NCBI RefSeq assembly: GCF_000143535.2
Contig: NC_037317.1
Coordinates: 1,488,001 to 1,552,000, forward strand
Length of the DNA stretch: 64,000 nt
Source of the DNA: Botrytis cinerea B05.10
Lineage: Eukaryota > Ascomycota > Leotiomycetes > Helotiales > Sclerotiniaceae
Direction of reading: 5' to 3'
A model generated the notes under the pieces. That model did not search any database, was not told the DNA's origin, and saw nothing but the letters and a program-made list of their open reading frames with translations. The number at the start of each line of letters is the position of its first letter. The stretch's first letter is position 1. Of this stretch, positions 47,024 through 59,031 are shown piece after piece. The position numbers were made by a program, and so were the translations under genes.

Positions 47024-47506
47024 GCTTTGATGATTGGATATTTGATGCATGATGTAGAGATATCTAAATATATATCTCCACGCACGTATTTATCATTGAG
47101 TGGCACAAGAGAGATGAAGAGATTTGTTTGTTTGTGGGGGGGAGGGGAGGGGTAGTGGATATGAGAAGTGGGGTTGGAGGGGTCGGGCCTCTGCTTTGGC
47201 GAGATGGCAATGGAGTTTGGTTTGGGTTGGTTTTTGATGTGTATGTCTTGTCTTGTCTTGTCGTGTCTGTGTGGTGTAGCCTCTTGACTGTATAATCCAT
47301 ATCTGTATTGATAATTTGCATTTGGATAACTGCCAGATGTTACTGTTCCTATTACTTCTCTCCTTGCCGTGTTTCTAATTTCTTTTTTTCTCCCTTCTTC
47401 CTTTTCTCATTTCCCATGGACTGACTCTACCTACTCGCTCAATCTCCCCGAGCAATTTAGTAATCTACAATAAACCTACAGCTAGCTCAAATTCAAAAAG
47501 GGAGAA
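47024..47506. other. Intergenic region right of the tRNA
   Basis: G/T-rich in the middle (GGGGGGGAGGGGAGG near 47140; TCTTG repeats near 47240). No gene. Confidence 0.4.
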
Positions 47507-47830
47507 GTGATTTCATATACAGTCACTCAGAACCTCAACTTTCGTGTGTACAACCTGCCGACTATTATCTCCGTTCCCGATTTTGATCATTATTATATTC
47601 CGCTTCATAAGGGTAAAAGAATCAAGAGAGAGAAAAAACCCCCAAAACACATGTTGATGCAACCCACAGATGAACATCTCATCAAGTATGGACTAGATGA
47701 AGATGTATGGTTTCACGTAGACAAGTTGTCGAGTGCGCATGTTTATCTTCGAATGAATGAGGGAGATAAATTGAATCACATTGGGAGACTAAATTTTAAT
47801 CGTTATAGATTTGCATACTTTCGAGATTAG
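47507..47830 (+). pseudogene. Truncated CCDC25/Jlp2-like (NFACT-R domain) fragment
   Basis: The open frame has no ATG until about 47651. From there it contains [20 protein letters not shown] followed by [18 protein letters not shown], the hallmark core of the CCDC25/Jlp2 (DUF814, NFACT-R) family. The usual beginning and the whole C-terminal half (the region with CAQLTKANSIEG and YTPWSNL in intact members) are absent; after the core the frame runs into unrelated sequence and stops. The 3' end faces the acyl-CoA synthetase gene 140 bp away. It is best read as a partial duplicate of a conserved gene; the intact gene should be elsewhere in the genome. Confidence 0.7.
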
Positions 47831-47970
47831 CCTGTCTCGGGGAGGAGGGGTTGTAATTAAAGACTCTGCGTGCGTGCGTAGAGATTGGGAGGAGTACTTA
47901 TTCAAAGCCATGATTCTAATTTCGTTTTCCGAATTCAGATATCTGTCTACTCTATCAATCAACCACTGTC

Positions 47971-50252
47971 TTACTGTTCCCCTCCGCTCCCAATAATCCA
48001 TTCTGCTCTCTCCTTCAACTTGAACTTCTGAATCTTCCCACTAGCCGTCTTCGGATACTCATCCATCCAAAAGATATATTTCGGAACCAAATGCCCACTC
48101 AAATGTGTCCTCACATGGTGTCGAATTGCTTCTTTAGTGAGTGTTGGGTTTGGCCCCTTTTCCCCCTCTGTGATTTTAGCTTCGGTTTCGGCTTTTGAGC
48201 TCTCATCATGGTTGCTCGCTTTAATTCCTTTCTTCACAAGCTTCTCGTAAGCTTCCCAACCCATAAAATCATTCACCACCCCCGCGTCATCCGACGATCG
48301 ACTCACACCCTGCCTAGGTACAATCCACGCACAAACTACCTCTCCATATTTGTGATCGGGAACTCCAACCACACTAACCTCCCTCACATCTTCCATACCA
48401 AAGATACAGTCTTCGATTTCAAGTGGATGGATGTTTTCTCCTCCCCGTATAATCAAATCTTTAATTCTTCCTGTAATCTTTACATATCCTTCTTCGTCCA
48501 TACTCGCTTCATCACCTGTCTTCATCCAAACCTTCCCATCTTTATCAGTGATCAAAACTTCTGCAGTGCGATTTGGATCTGCATAATATTCTTTCATAAC
48601 CAAATATCCCGAGACGGCCAATTCACCGCGTTGACCTATTTGCAGAACTTTATTGGGATCAGAAGGTGAGATAATTTTAGTAGATACATGAGGTAACTGC
48701 TTTCCCACGCTATCCACTCGCTTTTCCATTGGATCAGTTGGAGTCGTCATACAAGAAACTGGACTCGTTTCTGTCATCCCATAACAAATTGTCAACCCAG
48801 TAAGATTTAATTGTTTATGAAGCTTTTCCATCAAGGAGGGAGGAACGGAAGAACCAGCTGCGATCCCTGTGCGTAAATGTTCAAAGCCAGTATGAGGAAT
48901 AGCACCCGTAGAAAGTAGTTCGAGTTCGGCGAGAAACATAGTGGCAACACCATAAAGGGCTGTGGCTTTGTTTTCTTGGACGCTTAGTAGAGTTGCTGAA
49001 GGATTGAAAGCGGGAGAAGGAAACAGAATTGTGCTGCCATGGGTAGCGGTTGCCATATACCCGAGGATAGAACCGAAGCAGTGAAATAAAGGAGGCGGAC
49101 AACAGACTACATCTGATGGTGTGAGAGCCATACGAGAGCCGATAAAATAGCCATTGTTGAGAATTGAATGATGGGTCAAGCAAGCTGCTTTGGGAGTCGA
49201 AGTTGTACCTGATGTGAATTGAATATTGATTACATCATCCTTATGTAACTCCTGATTTGGAATGACTTCCTTCTCTTTATCTGATCCATATATCGACACC
49301 ATCTCTTGAAAATTAATAGTAGCTGGAAAACTCGCAAGTTCATCATTCGAATTGTTGACTAGAACAACGTTCTTCAAACTTGGAACTGCTTCACTCTTCC
49401 ACTCATTTGCTAGTTGCCCGAGATCCCCAATGATATCTTTCAGCAAAGGTGTATTGTCTCTAGGGGGCTTAAATGGTAAAGGTGTTTCGTGGCCAATAAT
49501 TAGGTGTGAAGCTTCTAAGTGGTTCAATGCCGAAACCACTTGTTTCGTATTGAATGCTGGATTTAACGGTACCTAATTTAAATCGCAATTAGCATCTCTC
49601 ATATCTTCCAGAGTCATCTCTACCTCTTCTAAGATTCCCTCATACTCCTCAACCTACCAATACAGCACCCAATTTCCAAATTGCATAAGTGATTGCTCCA
49701 AACTCCCATCCGTTCCCTAGACTAACGGCTACCCTATCTCCCTTCTGAACCCCCAGATTTCTCAGCCCATATGCTATAACATTACTCTTCTCGTCCAACT
49801 CTCTATATGTAAGTTTTACGTTTTGAGAGCGAGATATGAGTGCAAGGTTGTCGCCATGAGCGTTGACGATGCCGCGGAAATGCTGGGGGATAGTGTGCTG
49901 GAGAAGTGGCGGCTGGAAGGAAACGGGTTGTTAACTTGGTGGTCATAAGAGATTGGAGATAGATGAATGGAAAAAGAGAAGAAAGAAACCCAATTACCTC
50001 GCTAGGCCCAGCACTATAACTCTCTGTCAAAAGACCTCTCCTTTGAAAGCGCATTCCAAACCCAGACCCAAGCCCAACCCTAATTCTCATTGTACTCCCA
50101 ACTCTCACTCCGCTTCCCAAGCTTCTCGCCATCTCACTCCTCAACCTCACCCCCAACCTCACCCCCAACCCATCTCCACATCTCCATCCCCGCATTCCAG
50201 CTCTAGCTGCCGTTCCTGTTTTCGCTCCCGCAACACAAATTCTAGTAGCCAT
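47971..50252 (-). CDS. Medium-chain-type acyl-CoA synthetase (AMP-binding), 703 aa, 3 exons
   Basis: Exons on the minus strand are 50252-49998, 49912-49658 and 49572-47971. The first 80 residues are rich in Arg, Gly and Ala and lack acids, as expected of a mitochondrial targeting peptide. The body follows the ACSF2-like layout: LTYRELDEKSNVIAYGLRNL, the P-loop-like TSGTTSTPKAA, YGMTETSP, the adenylate-binding TGD in WMKTGDEASMD, GRIKDLIIRGGENIHPLEIE, and the catalytic Lys in KTASGKIQKFKLK. An acidic/Ser-rich insert of about 60 residues (near DDAGVVNDFMGWE to ITEGEKGPN) interrupts the C-terminal lobe. The enzyme should activate fatty or related acids to CoA esters. The exact substrate is not visible. 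Confidence 0.92.
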
Positions 50253-51292
50253 ATTATCTGTTAGAAACAAGAAAATCACTTACTCTGAAAGGGAAACCAA
50301 AGCTTTTCAGCTCATGGCATACATGTAACAGACCAATATGTGTGCACTGTGTAAACATTGTAAAATGCTGTCCCACTAAAGCACAAAAGTACAACAAGTA
50401 CTACAGCTCTCGGTCCAGAAAGGCGGGGTAAGCTCCGCGCGACTTCCGCTTTCTCGACCTGTGATGGACCCATAATTTGTCTGTGTAGTATTCCTATTGC
50501 TGGAAAAGCTACCCCTGAGTCTTGGCTACATATTAGATCTGAGATTTATGTCATATTTAATATATCTCAAGAGACAAAACGCACCCAAAAAAAGTTACAT
50601 CGCAAAGACAAAGTGGCATGTTGTGATAATGATTGCTTCCTTCTCCTTATTTACACTACCAATAGTACAATTATATATACAACTCCACCGCCGTAGACTC
50701 TCCACCCATCTCCGAGTCCTCCTGTGGGATGGGAGCACTCATTGATGATATTTTATCCGTATCCCAAGTCGCAACATTGCTTCAGCGATTCGACTATTTA
50801 TTCCATCTCTCCCCAAGGAAATCCAGAAGTGCAAAAATCCAATAATACACAAAATTCAGCTCTTGAAAATCCTTGTCTTCTACTTTTGGCATTCCAGCCA
50901 AACATGGAAAATTCGGCGCTTGTTTCCACATACACACTCTTTCCCCTCAATCCTTCTTCAACCATCCAAACAAGGATGAAACTTTATCCCAATATCCCAA
51001 ATCTCAAAGTCAAACTCCATGCTAATAGATAACCGCAAACGCAGAGGTATTTTTTTTTAAGGACAACCATTCTATGTTTTCCCATCAAACAAAAAAAGAA
51101 AAGAAAAGCATTCCATTGTGCTCGTCAGTGTGCCACTCATGCATTTGATGCTCGCTCGAAATAGACTGGTGTATGTGCTGTGTGCTCATGATTTTTGTAA
51201 GGAAAAGTATCTGTCATCGGGAAGCGAATATCTATTTAATTTGCTCCAACATGTCGTTCGTTCTCAGGTTTCCATGACCCTAAATGATTGGG
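50253..51292. other. Intergenic region between the acyl-CoA synthetase and Och1 genes
   Basis: Promoter side of the synthetase and 3' side of Och1. No supported gene. Confidence 0.45.
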
Positions 51293-52423
51293 TTAGTTGA
51301 TGTGTTCATTGAAGAAAGATTTACTAGACAAACCTTCAAAGTCATGCTTCACAAAAGCCATAGGATCATCATAATCGTTTGCATTCATTTGTCCAACACC
51401 AGGACTGAAACTCGTTATGGGCAAAACAACCACATCACCGACCTTCTTTGCTGATACGATGCCTGTGAAATCTCTCCATGTGATGTTTCCCTTGCTTGTC
51501 GTCATGTCAAAATACTTTTCATCGTTCAAGAAGTCGAAAATAGTATCAGTCCACAGGGCGGGACCAGTGAATGTTACAACATTCTTATCATCAAATTTCT
51601 TGAGAGTGCCATGCTTCTTCATGTCCAAAGTCTGTTGAGTGATATTGGCAACGATTTCGCGGAGCACAGGATGTCCAGGTTTTGCTTGTATTGTCCATTG
51701 ACAAAACTGAATTCTTCGAGAGTACCATTCTTGCCAATCTGGACGATCTGGATCTGCCTCAATGCCAACTACTAATCCAATAGCTTCGCGTGGCACACTC
51801 TCAGGAAGCCATTCCGGGGCAGGTTTCAAGGCGTGAGTATCAATATCGGAGTAAATTCCACCTCTGGCCAGCAGAATTAGGTAACGGAAGAAATCGGCCT
51901 TCAAGACAGGCATAGGTAAGGAATTGTAAGCCTCCAAAACTTCCGGCACAGAAGCATATAAATGCTTTAGCAAATGGACTGCGACTTCGTCTGTGATAAC
52001 TTCGTGTACGAATCCTGGGTGCTTTTCTGACCAACTTGCTTCCGCCGGACGAAAAGCTTCTCCAAAGTGTCCAGATGCTGGTGTGTATTTCCATGTCTGC
52101 CAAATGTATGCCGGAAACTTCGTCTCTACGTCGTATGGGAACTGATATGCGAGCTTTTCTCGTAAAGGTGCTCTTGACAAATCTTGTAATAGTGTTTGGG
52201 AAACTTGCGTATTTTTTTTTGGTGTAGATGGGACCGCATTCGTCGAGGCTGATGAGCCTGGCTTTGTTTTTAAATCCGCTTCATTCTTCTCTCCTGATTT
52301 GGGTGCCCCCGTATCTTGTAATAATATATCGTTTGATGTAGGTTGGTTGTGCGATCGTGTTACCAGAAATACCATGGTAAGGAAGAAAGCCGCAGCTATT
52401 AAAGCTCTCCTGAAGGTCAACAT
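51293..52423 (-). CDS. och1: Och1-type alpha-1,6-mannosyltransferase (GT32), 376 aa
   Basis: Single exon, ATG at 52423. It is a type II Golgi protein: a short cytosolic end, a membrane segment at residues 7-22 (ALIAAAFFLTMVFLVT), then a Ser/Thr/Lys-rich stem. The GT32 domain begins around FPAYIWQTWKYTP. KADFFRYLILLARGGIYSDIDT holds the DxD motif (D193, D195) that binds the metal and GDP-mannose. PGVGQMNANDYDDPMAFVKHDFEG closes the domain. Och1 adds the first alpha-1,6-mannose to N-glycan cores and starts outer-chain growth. Length and order are normal; other GT32 paralogues in fungi are similar, so the Och1 orthology is likely but not certain. Confidence 0.88.
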   Translation of the reverse strand: MLTFRRALIAAAFFLTMVFLVTRSHNQPTSNDILLQDTGAPKSGEKNEADLKTKPGSSASTNAVPSTPKKNTQVSQTLLQDLSRAPLREKLAYQFPYDVETKFPAYIWQTWKYTPASGHFGEAFRPAEASWSEKHPGFVHEVITDEVAVHLLKHLYASVPEVLEAYNSLPMPVLKADFFRYLILLARGGIYSDIDTHALKPAPEWLPESVPREAIGLVVGIEADPDRPDWQEWYSRRIQFCQWTIQAKPGHPVLREIVANITQQTLDMKKHGTLKKFDDKNVVTFTGPALWTDTIFDFLNDEKYFDMTTSKGNITWRDFTGIVSAKKVGDVVVLPITSFSPGVGQMNANDYDDPMAFVKHDFEGLSSKSFFNEHIN

Positions 52424-53402
52424 CTTTGCGCAAATTGGCAGAATTGCTATCTGCCGAGTAAATTGCTACACAATATCTTAACTCTCCGAATGAACTCGAC
52501 CCTTATCCGAAAAGTGCCTTTGACCGTATCGTGAAATGATCTCGTCAAGAGGTTCTGGTCGCTGGACAGGCCGGACTCCAGGAAATTTCTGGGTAATCAA
52601 TTCAATGCCAAGATGGGAACGCACATAGGCGTGTTTGATAATGGATTGCGGAACCAACAGATAGCTAGCGTTTGATATGCGACTAGAAATGATTGAGAAA
52701 AAAAAAAGATGAGCCTTGATTCGATAGTCAACCTGGAGTAAGGTAGGAAAGATATTTATAGCTTGAGAGTAGAGGCCGAGGACAGTCTCTTGGGTGGGTT
52801 GTATGAAAAGGAGTAAGAGAATGAATGGATTATACCCAAGGGGGGGATTGAAAAGTAGATATATATTTCTCGTACCAAGTTTCGAAGGCTAATTGGCAGA
52901 CAATTATTCAAAATGAACAGGTACAGCCGGCATAGAGAGAGATGGAGGTATACTTTGCACTGTCATTGATCGACCTCTTATTATTGTTGATCCTTTTTCG
53001 TAATAAAATGAATCCGAGTGAACCTTTTTTTCCCTTCTCGTTCTCTCTGCTCTTTGCTCTCTTTGCTCTCTTCGCCAAAAACCCTCGAGTAAGTAGTGGG
53101 TAGCGAATGCTTGAATGCTCTCTGTCTTTATATCTTTTTGGCTTCTTTGGATTTATCTATCTCACTCGTCAATCGAATTCGATTGGATTGGATTGGCCTG
53201 GCCTGGCCTGGCCTGCATTGGATTGGATTGGGGGATTCTTTCCTCCAAGGCAAGCTTATCATTACAACCGCCAACCATGGCGATGTACGGCCTGTGGTAC
53301 TAGTATTACTGTATGCGTCGTGAAGACTTTGACACTAAAACGGTAGGAATGGGCCGAATCCAGTGACGAATCATCCCTGTAGATAATCTTCAAGAAGTCA
53401 AG

Positions 53403-53456
53403 GAAGTGCTGGGAAGTGCTGGGAAGTGCTGGGAAGTGCTGGGAAGTGCTGGGAAG
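53403..53456. repeat. 10-bp minisatellite (GAAGTGCTGG)n
   Basis: Five perfect head-to-tail copies of GAAGTGCTGG followed by a partial one. Being out of step with the codon, it would cycle through three reading frames if translated. Confidence 0.9.
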
Positions 53457-56400
53457 CGGAGGAAAGAGTGGAGGAGAGAGCAGAAGGAACAGAGAGAATG
53501 GGACAATGGGAGAAAAGAACAGCCAGCTGAAACCAAAAATAGAGCCAGGGAGCATGAGAGCACGAGAGCATGAGAGAAGGGGGGGGAAGGGGGGCGTTAG
53601 TAAGGAACCCTAGAATTATCCATGATTCTTAGACATGATGGATGGGAGGCTGTGAAAAGGTGCTGTTGAACTAACCGTTTCATGGTCGTATTGTATTCTT
53701 GTATTCTTGTATCGTGTCGTGTCATATTGTATCGTATTGTGTCGGCATGCAATAGGGAAGCCATGATGACTACTTGTGATTAGCAGGCGAGGAGAGGTCA
53801 AGAGGAAGAGGAAGAGGAAAGACAGGTAGGGAGAGGCAGGCAGGCCAAGTCGTCGAATCATGAGATACAGAGGATCTGTTCTGGTATGCCATTGGGACCT
53901 AGATCTATCTCTGTGCTATCTATCTCTGTGCTATCTATCTACTATCAACTGTCGACTGTCGACTGTCTACCATCGAGATATCATCAAAGTTGGAAACCTA
54001 CAATGGCACGGAAACAATCAGTATCTACCTCTACCTACCTCTCTCTACCTACCTATCTACGCGTTCAAGACGGACTTTGTTTCAACTTTCCTGTCCGTCT
54101 CGTCCAGCCACAACCCGAGGAAATCCCTCAAAATATCCCAGCCAATGCAATTCCACAGAGATGATGCTATCACGGGCAGATCTTACTACCTGGGCAGGTA
54201 CGTATCGTATCTTCTACTATGTACATGTGCTTAATCTATCATCGACATCCATCCATCTCCACCAAGGAAACGCGGCGTCTCCAACCAATATTCAGACCAC
54301 GTTTTCTCCGCCCTCCACTCGAACTCTCTTCTCCTTCCTATCAAAGTGTGCATTCTCCCCCACTCACGAGAAGTTTCGTTCTGAATACTTACGTCGACAT
54401 GCAGAGCGAACATACGCACAAACTTCGAAAGCCGCGTAACCATTCGGAGGATCGGGCCAGTAAGTCGGGAAGGCGAGGTGGTTGAAACTTGTAGATTATA
54501 TTAAGCATACGTGTTATTGTTCAATGTGTAAGTAAGCACATACACATACAAATACGCATACACATACACACTCACTCTCACACTCACTCTCGCTCTCACT
54601 CTCACACTCACTCTCACATCCACCAAGCCTCAAGCCAAGGAACAATCATCATCATTTATCCCTCATCATCAAAGGTGGTATTGTGCCGTTGATGTACCGA
54701 CATACTTTAGACTTCTTTCCGAGTTCTCTCACAAGGGTTGATTCAGGGGTAACGGGCGAATCGCACTCAACATGGAGATAGCAAACGTTGATCGCCGTGA
54801 TGACTTCATCGCATCTCTCAAACTCGCACATCGCAATATATCTTTCTGCTCAACCCGGAAAATATAATCTGAACACCCCATCTTGAAACAAACTTAATCC
54901 AAAGCTTAATCCTCCAAGACTCGAGGGGTCTGACAGTCTCGGGAGTCTGTGAAAGACGGATGAGTTGCGGGTGAGTTATGGGATAAAACTTATAAAACTT
55001 CGGATATGCAAAAACAGTCATTCCATCCAATCTTCGTCAGTGTCCGCACCAAAGTTTTTTTGATACACAGAAGATGATGCACCGACCTTCTTCGTGTGCA
55101 TTACTTACTTTAGCTACCTCTCTATGCATTCTCATGCATGACCCCTCATTCCATATACGTGAGTATGCTTTGCGTCTCGCTATCTCAACAAAAGAACATT
55201 TCTCCAATCGCTGCCTCACATCTTCATCTCCGCATCCTAAACCTCACCATCCCCTCCATCTCCATGCCGCATGCTTACCACTCCATTCCATTTGATCTCT
55301 TCCTGGCCCGGCTTGACACCCGAGGAATCTCATTCGCACGACAACCCCTCAATAAGATACTGGCCAATACGGAAATGGAAATATCGGCGATCTATCACAG
55401 ACAAGTTGACAGACCCACTAACCTCAAACATCACATCTGAAACTACAACCAAGTCCATCTCCTCAAGCCACCTCACCGGTCCCTGGGACTCGGAGAATAT
55501 CCATTTGATTCCGATAATCTATTTTCAGCCCTGAGCACTACACGCCATCTTCCTTGGCAATGGTCAGATCGTATCAAGGAAAATAATCTGTTTTTGGGAT
55601 GAAGATATGTCCTTGAACATTGATGCATTCATTGGTAGCATTCGCTAAGTTTGCTGTAAGAGTCATGTAAGCCCGTAGAACAATATCAAAGCTGGATTTT
55701 TCTATATAGGGTAGAGAAGGCTAATCAGCTTTCTTACTCTCGTTGCAGCCTGACTCGGGTTCCCGCTCCTTATCCTTCAATTTCAGCTGTCATGTATCAA
55801 GCGATCCTTGCTTTCATTGTACTCTCACGCTCCCTGTTTCCTCCACACGCAGACTATCAATGGTGAGGCTACCTGCCATATCTTATTCATGTAAGTTCAT
55901 GGCGTTCAGGTCTTAAGTGAGACTATACGCATTCAACATGACTGGGAGAAAATAGTAAGCATGTTGGAAAGTGTCAATGTTCTACGAATACTCTTCTTGA
56001 ATAGTTGGATCAAGCTTAAGTATATCTGTATACGGCAATGATAGTCTATATCTCATAAAATTACATGCGATGAGAAGCTCTAGTATGTTGCATCAAATGA
56101 ACATGGCCCATTAACGGGGAAATTTTTGAATACAACTCATTTCACTACCGATAGCCGCTGTTGAGGCTCTGAAGTCAAGTACAATCTTTCAGCCCACGCA
56201 GGTCGAATTAGATACAATTCCTTTCAACACACGTAGGTTGAATCAGGCACAATTTTTGGCACATCACATTCCAAATATGTAGCATACATATAATTTTTCG
56301 ATTTAGTTTATAGTACTATCACTTGTTAGCAGGAAGAACGAGAGAAACCTGTACATAGACCCTGTACTCGATCAAGGGAAAACCCGGGGTATATATCTAT

Positions 56401-57435
56401 CTAGATGTTCATTGTACGACAATATATAAGTTTCCGTACCAAATCATGGATTATCACAATGGCATGATAGTGATATTATCCTATTAGGTGATACCATGCC
56501 AAACGGATGAGAGGAAAGAGATCCTGTAAACAGTAGCTTGTCGGGGAACGTGTATGAAAATATTTGTATATCAAGTTACAAGTACACCCTTACTCCCCTT
56601 GCCAAATTGTGGTGTAAATCCGATGTAACATGCATGAATGCATCTATATCTTTGCATGTCAAATCAACACATACGGAAGTAATTTATTCAATACCAAGAA
56701 CAACAAACATCTCACATATATCCTCCCTCAACTTCACACGATCCATCCCCAGCCTTCCCCCACTGTATAATCTCTAACTCCAGACTTCCTCCTACCCATA
56801 CCTTAAACCAGAGCGCTACAAGCTATACCAACAACAAGACCACAGTCACCAACCCAAGTAAAGCATGCATGCCCAAACCATCCAAAACCAAATCCCCAAC
56901 CTCTCATTCCCAGTCACTACTCCCCCAAAAATCCCACAAGCCCAGACTCAATTATACCCGATCTTCAATACGCAGATACCAGTCTTCTAAACTTCTACTT
57001 ACGTATTCCTTGCAGGCGCATACCGATTAAATGCCCGTGAGGAGAAGAAGAAAGTACCAGTCAAGGGGAAAAAAATCCAAATCCTACTAACCAGATATCC
57101 TATTTTTTAATCGAGAGCACAAAGTATCAACAAGATAGATGGACCAGGTGAATGTGATACTGTATGACGTGATGTGATATGATATGATATGATCTTCCAC
57201 ACGCCCACGAACGTGATGAAGAGTACAAGTACAGATTCTGCATGGCCTCTATTATCCACATCACCCATCACCCATACACAAAGCAACAATACAGCACAAC
57301 AATCCAACCCGTCTCCTCATCAATCATACCACAGCCCAGCCCAGCACAGCCCAGCAAAGATCCCTCAAGCTCCTCTCGTACCCCACCAACAAACGCCGCT
57401 CTCGAATAAAACACACGCATCCTTCCTAAAAGCTA

Positions 57436-57482
57436 CGGAGGAGGAGGAGGAGGAGGAAGAGGAGGAGGAAGAGGAAGAGGAA
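57436..57482. repeat. GAG/GAA triplet repeat
   Basis: About fifteen GAG or GAA triplets in a row. They produce a poly-Glu stretch in an otherwise unconvincing ORF. Confidence 0.85.
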
Positions 57483-57757
57483 GATCGTATGCAAACCGCT
57501 CCCCGAAACAGATAATCCACTGCAAAACAAAACATTGCCATCTCCGAGCGCTAAGAATTACACGCCTAACTAACCAAGCATATTTCTACACCCCAGGGGC
57601 AAAGGAGGTTCAACGCATCAGCTTTAAGCTGATGGGTATTAGATGCATATACATAACTGTTACTATACTATACTATTCCATACTATACTATACTCCGCAC
57701 TCATAAAATCATAAAAACCCCATCAAGATCAAGATCTTCCACCATCCCAATCCAATT

Positions 57758-57774
57758 CCCCCCCCCCCCCCCCC
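57758..57774. repeat. Homopolymer C17
   Basis: Seventeen consecutive C; likely length-variable. Confidence 0.9.
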
Positions 57775-59031
57775 ACGCCAAATTTTCTCTCTCGAAGAAG
57801 AGTTAAGCATAGCTAAGTACTAGCAGACACACATACAAAAACACATCATATCCCCACCTGCGCTACTCACCCAAATTCAAATTCCTTTCTTCCTCACTAT
57901 GCCAGATACGGACCCGAGAAACTTCTCACCTGGATCGATACCGATCTCTGCATTTCCACATCGCGTGATATAAAATTGTGAGGTGTAAGTAATGAGTCTC
58001 CTTGGATATCACTACCCATGTCCCCCAGAGTCATCCATAAAAACAACATGATAAGTTATTTCACGTTTACCAGCATTCACTAATCCAAAATTCAAGAGCA
58101 AGAGCAAGAGTAAGAACGGTAACGTATACCCAAATCCAAATCCAAATCCAAATCCAAATTCAACCTCGAAGCTACGCTTTTTGAGGCGTTCTCGAATGAC
58201 AAACATACGTATCCCCTAGGGACACACGGCATGTAGTACTTCGTCAAGCCCACAGTCGATATCAGACATCAAATTTGACACAGGCAAAGTAGAATAGAAT
58301 ATGCAACGAATTTTGGGGGTATCAATATTTATTTCAATTATATTTCTCTTTTCTTGATGTCCCCCCAATTGCTAGGACGCACAATATCCAGCAGATGAGG
58401 TTGTGCATCACACACACTAGAATAAACCAGTAAAGCAACGCACACGCTATTTGCCGCATATCTGACCTAACCCATCCATTAAGTGGACTGTACGGTAAGG
58501 ATACTCAAGGCCCATGTATCAACCGAGCTACAATATTCCAGGTTTCCGTCACCAATCCCTATCTTCAAACAAGCCTTTTGTTTCATGAGAGGAATTTCCA
58601 ATACATTCTACCTCTCCCCTTCAATCCCATTGATTCCGTCTTGTACTAATCATAACCCCCACCGATCTAACATAGTTCCATACATCAGAATATCATCTTG
58701 CGTATCTCGAATCCATTCTTCATGAGAAGCAAACGTCAAAGATTTCCGACTAAAAAATACAATGTCCCTCTATTTAAGGGACTCCCAAAACACCCGTCTT
58801 AATGCATGCAAATAATGGTATAACAGCTGCTTGCTAATAAATATGCAATGAAGCCTCGCTGACCCTAAGAAAAAAACGAGAAAACGAACTAAAAACAAAA
58901 ACAAACGCCCCGGCTAAAATGCTCATATCATGCGAATTCCCTTTCTTCCAAGGGTGATTTCGACTCTTTTTGTTTTTGGAAACATTGGAAAATATTCGAC
59001 ATAGCTAGTATCAATTGAAGAAAATTGGAGT

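Larger units (their letters stand above)
52424..59031. other. 6.6-kb gene-free region rich in simple repeats
   Basis: No gene can be supported. Structures seen are GGATT/GGCCT pentamers (53180-53235), a 10-bp minisatellite (53403-53456), TATCT and CTACC repeats (53905-54060), CACTCT/CACATA repeats (54535-54615), GAG/GAA repeats (57436-57482), TACTATAC repeats (57660-57695), a C17 run (57758-57774) and CAAATC hexamers (58130-58165). A 9-bp-stem hairpin lies at 57616-57634. The ORF at 58012-58206 (minus) owes its FGFGFG stretch to the hexamers and is doubtful. Confidence 0.5.

Noticed and set aside
46626..47155. Overlapping ORFs on both strands around 46.6-47.1 kb
   Set aside because: They run through the tRNA-Gly gene and low-complexity DNA; they are by-products.
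57189..57515. ORF ending in poly-Glu
   Set aside because: The Glu run is a GAG/GAA microsatellite and the rest has no family similarity.
57616..57634. Perfect 9-bp-stem palindrome CATCAGCTT/AAGCTGATG
   Set aside because: The loop is a single base and there is no run of T or neighbouring gene end, so neither a terminator nor an RNA gene is supported.
58012..58206. 64-aa ORF with an FGFGFGFG stretch, nucleoporin-like at first sight
   Set aside because: The FG run is produced by CAAATC hexamer repeats read on the minus strand; the following Leu run is also repeat-derived.
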